Shown piece by piece: positions 53,023 through 60,125 of a stretch of 64,000 nt of DNA. The notes below the pieces were generated by a model. That model ran no database searches, was not told the origin of the DNA, and worked only from the letters and a program-made list of their open reading frames with translations. Made by a program: the position numbers and the translations under genes. How positions within the stretch are numbered: the first letter of the stretch is position 1; every line of letters begins with the position of its first letter. The DNA comes from Chitinophaga sp. S165 (GTDB lineage: Bacteria; Bacteroidota; Bacteroidia; Chitinophagales; Chitinophagaceae), in the NCBI RefSeq assembly GCF_003182155.1, contig NZ_QGTG01000001.1:1670991-1734990 (forward strand), in the 5' to 3' direction.

Positions 53023-55986
53023 TTAAAAATCGAGGTTAACACCTAGAGAATACACACGTGGACGAGGATAGAACTTATCATCTATACCACTGAACACTTC
53101 CGGGTCCTGGCCGCTGTACTTCGTGATCACAAATACGTTCTGTACGTTGAAGTTCAGGCGTAATCCCAGTTTGTCGTGCATCAGGCGGCCGAAGTCATAA
53201 CCGAGGTTGAGGTAATCCATACGGAGGAAGGAACCGTTTTCCACGTAGTAATCAGACCAGTATTGCGTGGTGGCGAACTTTGTGGACATTACATTCCTAG
53301 ACAGATTAGCCAGGTAGTTACTGTTCTGGAAGGTTTTGTAAGATCCGTTGTTCGATGCCTGGTTGTTGTAGATGTAGTTGCCCAGATTACTGCGTACGCT
53401 AAAACCGAGGCTCCATTGTTTGTAATTGAACTGGGAATTGAAGTTCAGGTATACGAGCGGATTGGAAGATTTGTAACGGTATTTATCATCCGAAGTAATG
53501 GCGCCATCACCATTTGTATCTTCATACACACCTTCTATCGGATTGCCACTCTTGTCATATACCTGTTTGTATACGTAGAAAGAATTGATCTGGTGTCCTA
53601 CAGAGTTGATCTGTATATTATTTCCCGTACCACCGCTGATATTACCTGTAGCAATACCTACAGAAGTATCTGACTTGGCTTTGGAAAGAGAAAGTATCTG
53701 GTTCTTGTTATAAGTGACATTGAAACCTGCGTCCCAGCGGAAGTCTTTGGTTTCAATCGGTGTAGCATTGATAATGAATTCCACACCTCTGTTCTCCAGG
53801 CTACCGATGTTGGTATAGAGTGTATTGGTCAGGTTCGTACCGGCAGGTGTAGTTACATCGGCCAGCAGGTCGGTGGTTTTCTTGTAGTAGAAGTCAATAC
53901 TACCGGAGATCCTGTTGTTCAGGAAACCATAGTCTAATGCTACGTTGTAAGTAGCAGTCTGTTCCCATTTGATATTCTGATCGTATCCGGCAGCACGTAG
54001 TGTTTTATAAAAAGCATCACCTAACTGGTAAGAGGAGTTTGCATCACCATAAGTATAGCGGGATAACGCAGCGTATTCTTTACCGACACCGATGTTTTCC
54101 TGGCCCGTCACACCATATCCCAGTCTCAGTTTCAAGTCGGAAAATGTCTTTGAATCTTTCAGGAAAGACTCGTCTTTCAGCTTCCATGCAAATGCTACAG
54201 AAGGGAAATTGCCCCAATGCTGTTTGAAACGGGAGGTACCATCACGACGCATCGTGAAGGTCAGCAGATATTTTTCGTTGAATGTATAGTTCAAACGACC
54301 GAAGAAAGATACGAGTGTATGTTGCGCTTCACTGTAGTTACCGGCAGCAGTAGTAGTATCGCCGCTTTCATCAAGTGTCGGATAACCAGGAGTGGCAATG
54401 ATGAAATCCTGGTAGGAATAACCGCCCATTACATCGATGCGGCTTTTGATACCTTTCAGGTCTTTTGCATAGTTCAGGTAGAAGTCAAATAACTTGTTCT
54501 TCATCTCCTGAGAGTAATGTTTGTAAGAACCGCCGGTACCGTTATAGTAAGCCAATGCAGCATACTTGGGAATGTTGGTATTACCTTCTCCTTTCTGATA
54601 GTCATACCCCATATTCAGGTTAGCATGCAGTTCTGGCAGGAAGTGAAATTTATAGTCAAACTGGATATTACCGATACTTCTTTTCACTTCGGATCTATCT
54701 ACTTTCTGTTCCAGCATCGCTACAGGATTTTTGGTAGCAAGGTCATACAGTTTACCGTTATACAACCATTCGTAGTAGCCTCCAAATGTTGCACTATCCG
54801 TGCGTACAGGCTTGGTAGGATCGTAGGCGATAGCGGCATTGATAGCTCCCTGGTCGGCAAAGCGGTTATCGGCCATAGAGCCTTTTACGTTCACATTTAT
54901 CTTCAGATGATCATTGAATAAACTAGGAGAAAGGTTGATGGAAGCCGACTTTCTTTCCAGATTGGATGTTTTCAGGATACCATCCTGATTCAGGTAACCC
55001 ACTGAAATGCGGTAAGGTAATTTCTTCCAGGAACCGCTAAGAGCAAGATTGTTATCACTGCTAAGCGCAGACTGGTATATTTCCTTCTGCCAGTTAGTAT
55101 TAGCAGTACCCAGCAGCGCAATCTGTGCAGGAGTGCCATTCGCTTTTACCACATCAGTAAACTCACTTGCATTTAATACTGGTGAATAGCCGGTTACTTT
55201 TGCAACTGCATTGGTAGAGCTGAAAGAAACGCGGAACTTATCGCCCAGACGGCCTTTTTTGGTAGTGATGATGATAACGCCATTGGATGCGCGGGAACCG
55301 TAGATCGCGGTAGCAGAGGCGTCTTTCAGTACGTTGAAAGATTCAATATCATTCGGGTTGATAAGACTTAATCCGTTGGACTGTCCGCTTACGTTGTTAT
55401 TATCCAGCGGCACTCCGTCAACGATGATAAGAGGATCATTTGTAGCATTCAGAGATGCACCTCCACGTACGCGGATAGTACTACCAGCTCCGGGAGCACC
55501 ACCATTGGAGGTGATCTGTACACCGGGAACTTTACCGGTGATCAGCTGTTCCGGAGAGGCTAAAGGTCCTTTGTTAAAGTCTTTGGTAGAAACAACAGCT
55601 ATAGCGCCTGTGAGGTCGCTCTTTTTCTGTGTACCGTAACCAACTACTACAATCTCGTTCAGACCTTTGGTATCTGCTTTCAACTGCAAGGTAAGCGGTG
55701 CTGCATGATTGCCTGCATTTACAGGCAGCTCAAACGTTTCATACCCCATAATACGCGCCACCACAACGATATTGCCTGGTGCCACACCATTGATGGTGAA
55801 GTTACCCCCGGCATCAGCAGTAGCGTTCTTGCTGGTGCCTTTGATGAAGACGGTGGCGCCGGGAATCGGCTGCCCTGTTTCGTCCGTCACTTTTCCGCTG
55901 ATACTGCCCGATTGTGCATAGGTTAAAAGGGACATCAACACGAAACACAGCAGAAATGCAAAACTGGCAAAGCGTGTTCTTTTCAT
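53023..55986 (-). CDS. susC: SusC/RagA-family TonB-dependent transporter
   Basis: A 987-residue outer-membrane receptor. Signal peptide about 1-24 (LLTYAQ), then a carboxypeptidase-like beta-sandwich (SGSISGKVTDETGQPIPGATVFI), a plug domain with the SusC signature NEIVVVGYGTQKKSDLTGAI (TonB box nearby), SAIYGSRASNGVIIITTK and a 22-strand barrel ending YSLGVNLDF. It moves malto-oligosaccharides into the periplasm with energy from TonB. The ATG at 55986 gives a normal signal peptide; the Met 36 nt earlier does not. First gene of the operon. Confidence 0.96.
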   Translation of the reverse strand: MKRTRFASFAFLLCFVLMSLLTYAQSGSISGKVTDETGQPIPGATVFIKGTSKNATADAGGNFTINGVAPGNIVVVARIMGYETFELPVNAGNHAAPLTLQLKADTKGLNEIVVVGYGTQKKSDLTGAIAVVSTKDFNKGPLASPEQLITGKVPGVQITSNGGAPGAGSTIRVRGGASLNATNDPLIIVDGVPLDNNNVSGQSNGLSLINPNDIESFNVLKDASATAIYGSRASNGVIIITTKKGRLGDKFRVSFSSTNAVAKVTGYSPVLNASEFTDVVKANGTPAQIALLGTANTNWQKEIYQSALSSDNNLALSGSWKKLPYRISVGYLNQDGILKTSNLERKSASINLSPSLFNDHLKINVNVKGSMADNRFADQGAINAAIAYDPTKPVRTDSATFGGYYEWLYNGKLYDLATKNPVAMLEQKVDRSEVKRSIGNIQFDYKFHFLPELHANLNMGYDYQKGEGNTNIPKYAALAYYNGTGGSYKHYSQEMKNKLFDFYLNYAKDLKGIKSRIDVMGGYSYQDFIIATPGYPTLDESGDTTTAAGNYSEAQHTLVSFFGRLNYTFNEKYLLTFTMRRDGTSRFKQHWGNFPSVAFAWKLKDESFLKDSKTFSDLKLRLGYGVTGQENIGVGKEYAALSRYTYGDANSSYQLGDAFYKTLRAAGYDQNIKWEQTATYNVALDYGFLNNRISGSIDFYYKKTTDLLADVTTPAGTNLTNTLYTNIGSLENRGVEFIINATPIETKDFRWDAGFNVTYNKNQILSLSKAKSDTSVGIATGNISGGTGNNIQINSVGHQINSFYVYKQVYDKSGNPIEGVYEDTNGDGAITSDDKYRYKSSNPLVYLNFNSQFNYKQWSLGFSVRSNLGNYIYNNQASNNGSYKTFQNSNYLANLSRNVMSTKFATTQYWSDYYVENGSFLRMDYLNLGYDFGRLMHDKLGLRLNFNVQNVFVITKYSGQDPEVFSGIDDKFYPRPRVYSLGVNLDF

Positions 55987-56315
55987 TGATCGATTAATTA
56001 GTTGATAAGAAATTTGTTTCACAATAGTTCACTGCCGGACTTTTTAAGCAAAGTCCCCCCCTGTCGAATTTTTTTAAATTCAACAACTATGGATTCTTCT
56101 TGTCGTGATTAAACCGGTTACTGACCGTTACCTGTTTTCCCAGAGGTCCGGAGTTATTCCGGAAGTTCAATAGTTACGTGCCGATGATCTGTCATTTTTC
56201 CCGGGATGATCCGGGTAGCATAACCTTTTCCCGGCCGTCCCGGATGCTGCCATCCGGCCTTGTCTGAATGCTGTAATTGCTTTAAGTAGGATTCATTTTG
56301 GCTTATTTTTCATTT

Positions 56316-56331
56316 CCGGGAACGTTCCCGG
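56316..56331. promoter_or_regulatory. Perfect palindrome, candidate LacI-family operator before susC
   Basis: CCGGGAACGTTCCCGG is a 16-bp perfect palindrome with the central CG typical of LacI-family sites. It lies 330 nt before the susC start and 17 nt downstream of a TACTTTAG box. The 553-bp gap 55987-56539 also holds GC-rich inverted motifs near 56149-56250 but no gene. Confidence 0.5.
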
Positions 56332-56348
56332 AGCGTGGAACACTTTTG

Positions 56349-56356
56349 CTAAAGTA
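56349..56356 (-). promoter_or_regulatory. Candidate -7 box of the susC promoter
   Basis: On the minus strand TACTTTAG agrees with TAnnTTTG at seven of eight positions. The palindrome follows about 18 nt further on, where a repressor would block the start of transcription. The -33 element is not clear. Confidence 0.35.
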
Positions 56357-56452
56357 GAGTATTTCCTGAATAGTGTAACATTCTGAAACACTTTTTTTTA
56401 AAAAAAAGTTAAAAAGTGACAGAGAAATAGAGGGACAAGACAAGTTAAATCA

Positions 56453-56485
56453 AATTCAATTAATTGATAAACAATTAATTGAATT
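56453..56485. terminator. A/T-rich hairpin after the LacI-family gene
   Basis: A perfect 14-bp stem (56453-56466 with 56472-56485, AATTCAATTAATTG) and a 5-nt loop. It lies 54 nt beyond the regulator stop and upstream of the susC promoter region. It may end the regulator transcript or be a binding site for an A/T-rich factor. Confidence 0.5.
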
Positions 56486-56539
56486 CAAAAGCACATATAA
56501 CAAGTGAAATGTAGTTGCTTTCACTTTCTTTCTTTTTGC

Positions 56540-57571
56540 TTACTCCCTTCCGGCAGCCCCTGCTTTTACACCGGTAGAGGATGTTCTTGGGATCAATTTA
56601 GAGCTAAGTACGACCTGATCATTAATCGGAGTGTCACTTTCCAGGGCTTTGAAGAGTAGCTGGGCGGCATTCGTACCCAGGTCATAAGCCGGTTGTGTAA
56701 TGGTAGATAATGCAGGGTTGAGCAGTGATGCAATTTCCAGACTGGAGAAACTAACGATCTTAATATCTTCCGGTATCCGGATCCCCAGGTCGTGACAAAC
56801 GTAGTAACTGGAGATAGCCAGACGTTCTACGGAAGCTAGCAGACCATCTGGACGCTGTTCTTTCAATACCTTCGACAGTATTTCAAAGTTCTGGTCATAG
56901 TCATTCGAACAGTCTATTACCAGGTGTGTGTTGTACTCAATGCCGGCGTCTTTCAATGCATCCTGGTACCCCTGCATACGGACATTACCAATTGACAAGC
57001 TTTTGTTGATCACCAGGAAAGCGATCTCCTTACAGCCCATTTCTATCAGGTGACGCGTAGCGGCAAAGCTGCTGTCATAGTCATCCGTAGTCACTTTAGG
57101 TACATCGATATCATCGTATACCCTATCGAAGAATACAAGTGGGATATGCTTATTATCAAGCCTGTTCAGGTATTTGTGATCATTCGCCTCACCGGAAGCC
57201 GACATGATGATGCCATCCACACGGCCATTATAGAGCTTATCGATGAACGTTACCTCTTTCTGATACTCATCATCTGTCACATAGATCAGTGTATGATAGC
57301 CCTTTTCCCGCGCTACGCGTTCTATACCGTGGATGGCTTGTGAGAAGAAGTTATTGGCTAGTTCTGGCACTATGATAGCTATCGTTTTGCTCTTTTTCTC
57401 TCTCAGGTTGCTGGCATGATGGTTCGGCTGGTAATTGAACTCTTTAGCCATAGCAAGTATCCTTGCCTTCGTTTCAGGATTGATGTCACTGTTACCTCTG
57501 AATGCTCTTGAAACCGTGGAAGTAGACAAGTTCAGTTTTTCCGCTAACCTTTTAATATCAACGCGATCCAT
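56540..57571 (-). CDS. LacI-family transcription regulator of the maltodextrin locus
   Basis: A 343-residue LacI/GalR repressor. The N-terminal helix-turn-helix reads DIKRLAEKLNLSTSTVSRAFRGNSDI (residues 5-30) and the hinge helix YQPNHHASNLREKKS follows; the rest is the periplasmic-binding-protein-like ligand domain (IAIIVPELANNFFSQAIHGIE and VDGIIMSASGE). It lies just upstream of susC on the same strand, as in the maltose loci of other Bacteroidota, and probably represses or activates the operon in response to maltose or a phosphorylated sugar. The candidate site is the palindrome at 56316-56331. Confidence 0.94.
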   Translation of the reverse strand: MDRVDIKRLAEKLNLSTSTVSRAFRGNSDINPETKARILAMAKEFNYQPNHHASNLREKKSKTIAIIVPELANNFFSQAIHGIERVAREKGYHTLIYVTDDEYQKEVTFIDKLYNGRVDGIIMSASGEANDHKYLNRLDNKHIPLVFFDRVYDDIDVPKVTTDDYDSSFAATRHLIEMGCKEIAFLVINKSLSIGNVRMQGYQDALKDAGIEYNTHLVIDCSNDYDQNFEILSKVLKEQRPDGLLASVERLAISSYYVCHDLGIRIPEDIKIVSFSSLEIASLLNPALSTITQPAYDLGTNAAQLLFKALESDTPINDQVVLSSKLIPRTSSTGVKAGAAGRE

Positions 57572-57663
57572 TGCTAAAGTCGTTTAAATAGGCTCAACGG
57601 CCAAATTAATCAAATTAGCTGAAAGCTTGGGGAGTTATTACAGATATCCCATCCTTTGTTCCA

Positions 57664-57814
57664 GATCGCTGGAAAGGTGCAGGGTCGCTGTGATTATTGC
57701 CCCTCTTGCACGGATTATCCTGTATTCCTGATCGCTGGAAGGTGCAGGGTCGCTGTGATTATTGCCCCTCTTGCATGGATTATCCTGTATTCCTGATCGC
57801 TGGAAAGGTGCAGG
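57664..57814. repeat. 65-66 bp tandem duplication leading into element B
   Basis: Two nearly identical units (57664-57729 and 57730-57794) start GATCGCTGGAA and end TGTATTCCT; they differ at two sites. A third, partial copy (57795-57814) runs directly into the left arm of element B. Each unit contains the GGTGCAGG sequence of that arm. No reading frame is evident. Confidence 0.85.
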
Positions 57815-57962
57815 TGGGATCGCTGGCTGTAGTTCTTTGAAGTTCCTTCCTATCGGGCGTTTAGGGGCGTATTGGACTTTTTAATACCCTATTGAACCCC
57901 TTGTACGTCGCATCAGCCCACTTCAAATAACTAAGGCCAGGATCTCCACCTGCACACTTTCC
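57802..57962. repeat. Dispersed long inverted-repeat element, copy B
   Basis: Arms 57802-57844 and 57920-57962. The outer stem pairs GGAAAG with CTTTCC and GTGCAGGTGG (57808-57817) with CCACCTGCAC (57946-57955); the inner part has the conserved TTTGAAGT/ACTTCAAA. The loop shares ACCCCTTGTACGTCGCATCAGC with copy C (reverse). The outer arms differ wholly from copies A and C yet pair. It lies in the 1,084-bp gap 57572-58655 between the LacI-family gene and the efflux operon. Nothing interpretable is seen in 57963-58153. Confidence 0.8.
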
Positions 57963-58153
57963 TTGCTACCAATTAGTATAATTCCTCTTTTTTTAAGGGG
58001 CAAGCAATTATCAGGTCTTAAGCCGGTTTTATGAAACTTCAGTCCCTCCGATTCCCAAAACGACATATTCAATTCATTTACAGCTAATTATAAACAGCTA
58101 TTCTCATACAAAACGCTTCAAAGTGTCTCTGAGCAGGCTTTGATCTCTATATC

Positions 58154-58262
58154 TCCATATCGTGAAACCGCCATCTGGCCGTCACTTTACCGTCATATGT
58201 ATATCCTTTCGATATAGAGATGCCCCTAAAATGATATGGAAGTGACGGTGAAGCGATATGGA
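58154..58262. repeat. Nested hairpin element
   Basis: Three nested stems: TCCATATCG (58154-58162) with CGATATGGA (58254-58262), CCGTCACTT (58179-58187) with AAGTGACGG (58240-58248), and TATATC (58200-58205) with GATATA (58211-58216). Minus-strand frames crossing it look non-protein-like. It partly resembles the hairpin at 18661-18703. 58263-58405 holds nothing I can name. Confidence 0.6.
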
Positions 58263-58405
58263 CGAAGCGAGAAAAGGCCCTGTAGACAAGGATATAAGGC
58301 CGATAAAACGATGAAAACGCAATACAGTAGGTTATTAAGGAGAAACCGACAAGAAGAAACGGAGCGAGGAACAAGTGGCGGCAGCTCACTCCTGCCATAG
58401 TTTGG

Positions 58406-58588
58406 GAGACCGGCCGCAGTGAGCATTCGGTTGGAAATCACTGGCCTCAGTTGTTTGAAGTATGCTGATGCGACGTACAAGGGGTTTAATGGTTATTCAA
58501 AAGCTAAACACGCCCCGAAACGTCCAATAGCACGTAACTTCAAAGAACTGCAGCCTGTGATTCCAACCGAACTGCGAGCTAGAAGGTC
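58406..58588. repeat. Dispersed long inverted-repeat element, copy C (inverted)
   Basis: Inverted relative to copies A and B. Its arms are 58406-58462 and 58537-58588. The outer stem pairs TTCGGTTGGAA (58426-58436) with TTCCAACCGAA (58561-58571); copy A has TTTGGATGGAA with TTCCATCCAAA at the same place, so both strands changed together. The conserved inner stem and loop motifs match copy A and B. It lies 67 nt beyond the end of the efflux operon and might also act as its terminator. Confidence 0.8.
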
Positions 58589-58655
58589 AGCGCTGGAATC
58601 ACTGTAAGCCTCATCCGCGTAAATCCATTCGCGTAAGCCCCTATCCGCAAAAAAG

Positions 58656-60125
58656 CTATTTCCAGCCCCCTCCCACTGAACGGTAAAGATCCACAGTAGC
58701 ATCCAGCTGTGCTCTCTTGATAGACGCTATCTCCAATTCACTCTGCAACACATTACTCTGTGCCGTTATTACTTCGAGGTAGTTCGCAAGGCCATTCCGG
58801 AACAACAGCTGTGCATTCTGTATGGCTTCCTGCAAAGTATTTACACGATCAGTAGCCAGCTGTTGCTGCTGCTGTAACTTCTCAAGTTTTACCAGTTGGT
58901 CTGAGACTTCGCCTACAGCAGTGAGTACGGACTGCCGGAAACGGATCACCGTTTGCACACGATTGATCTTCGCCGTTTCATATTCTGTTCTTAGTTTCTT
59001 TTGCTGGAACAGCGGTTGTGTAATGCCGCCCATTACAGCACCAAACAGTGAGGCAGGAATCGTGAACCAGTCGCTCGCCTTGATGGCATCCAGCCCGCCT
59101 TGTGCAGTAACCGTTAATGATGGGTACATACTTGCTTTAGAGAAGCCCACCTCCGCATTTGCTCTCCTGAGTGCCAGCTCGGACATCTTCACATCGGGTC
59201 TGTGGCTTAACAGATCTGATGGTACACCAGCGCCCAGTTTGTTGCTAAGCGGAATGGCGTCCAGCCTTTTGCTGCGCTGTACTGCTGCCGGTAGCTCTCC
59301 ACTTATCAGGCGTAGCGCATTTTCCTGTATGGCGATCTGCTGCTCGAACTGAGGTACCAGACCTGCGGCCACCAATCGTTGCGCTTGCGCCTGTTGTAAT
59401 GCCAGCTGAGTAACCTGCCCTGCCTGTCGTTGCAGACGGATGATCTCAAGTGTGCTGTCATTCAGTGATACGTTCCGTTTGGCAATGGCCAGTTGTGCAT
59501 CCAGCATTAACAGATTATAGTACCCTTTTGCTATGTCGCTGATCACCTGTGTTTGTACTACCTTGCGGGCCTCTTCTGTGCGCAGGTATTCTGCCAGTGC
59601 AGCACTTTTATAACTGCGGATCTTCCCCCATATGTCGGCCTCCCAGGAAAGAGAGGAGGCCACGGTATAATCTTCAATGTGTGATTTCTGGAGGAACGCG
59701 TTGAGCGTAAAACCTGTCAGACTATTATCTGACGGCCTGCTGGTGGAAGCGCCCACCTGTAGTCCGACAGATGGAAAGAAGGCCGCCTTCACCTGTCCCA
59801 ATATAAGGCGGGAAGCTTCTATGTTCTTAATAGCGATCTGCAGATCGAAGTTGTTCTTCAGTGCATTATCGATCAGTGTTCTTAATTCCGGATCAGTAAA
59901 AAATTCCTGCCAGGGCAGATCAGCGATCCGTGATGTTGTATCTGTTGCTATGTCTCTGTATGTTGCAGTAGTTAATCCGTTGTCCGGAGGAGGAATGTCT
60001 TTTGATACCCTGCAACTTCCCAGCAGATCCAATAAGAGCAGACCTGCCGCTATCTGATATATTGACTGATGCTTCAATTTATGTTTCAATTTATATTTCG
60101 ATTGATGCTTCGACTGATTACTCAT
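58656..60125 (-). CDS. Outer-membrane efflux channel lipoprotein (TolC/NodT type)
   Basis: A 489-residue outer-membrane factor of RND systems. The lipobox is LLGSCRVS (Cys38), preceded by an unusual Lys/His-rich N-terminus (residues 4-20) encoded by a 12-bp tandem repeat. Two internal structural repeats of long helices and strands are seen (LRTLIDNALKNNFDLQIAIKNIE; LELALRRANAEVGFSKASMYPSL), with DLLSHRPDV typical of NodT-type channels. It forms a trimer bridging the pump to the outside. Start overlaps the pump stop by 4 bp (ATGA). Confidence 0.93.
   Translation of the reverse strand: MSNQSKHQSKYKLKHKLKHQSIYQIAAGLLLLDLLGSCRVSKDIPPPDNGLTTATYRDIATDTTSRIADLPWQEFFTDPELRTLIDNALKNNFDLQIAIKNIEASRLILGQVKAAFFPSVGLQVGASTSRPSDNSLTGFTLNAFLQKSHIEDYTVASSLSWEADIWGKIRSYKSAALAEYLRTEEARKVVQTQVISDIAKGYYNLLMLDAQLAIAKRNVSLNDSTLEIIRLQRQAGQVTQLALQQAQAQRLVAAGLVPQFEQQIAIQENALRLISGELPAAVQRSKRLDAIPLSNKLGAGVPSDLLSHRPDVKMSELALRRANAEVGFSKASMYPSLTVTAQGGLDAIKASDWFTIPASLFGAVMGGITQPLFQQKKLRTEYETAKINRVQTVIRFRQSVLTAVGEVSDQLVKLEKLQQQQQLATDRVNTLQEAIQNAQLLFRNGLANYLEVITAQSNVLQSELEIASIKRAQLDATVDLYRSVGGGWK
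60070..60117. repeat. 12-bp tandem repeats inside the efflux channel gene
   Basis: Four 12-bp units (60070, 60082, 60094, 60106) of the form TGCTTCAATTTA with few changes. They code for a repeated four-residue Lys/His/Gln/Ser pattern before the signal-peptide core. Being a multiple of three, gain or loss of a unit keeps the frame. Confidence 0.8.

Noticed and set aside
58147..58480. Two minus-strand reading frames of 83 and 84 residues
   Set aside because: They cross the nested hairpin and part of element C and have aromatic/Ser-rich composition unlike a protein; likely by-products of repeats.
57664..58588. Insertion sequence or integron
   Set aside because: No transposase or integrase frame and no target-site duplication could be identified around the inverted repeats.
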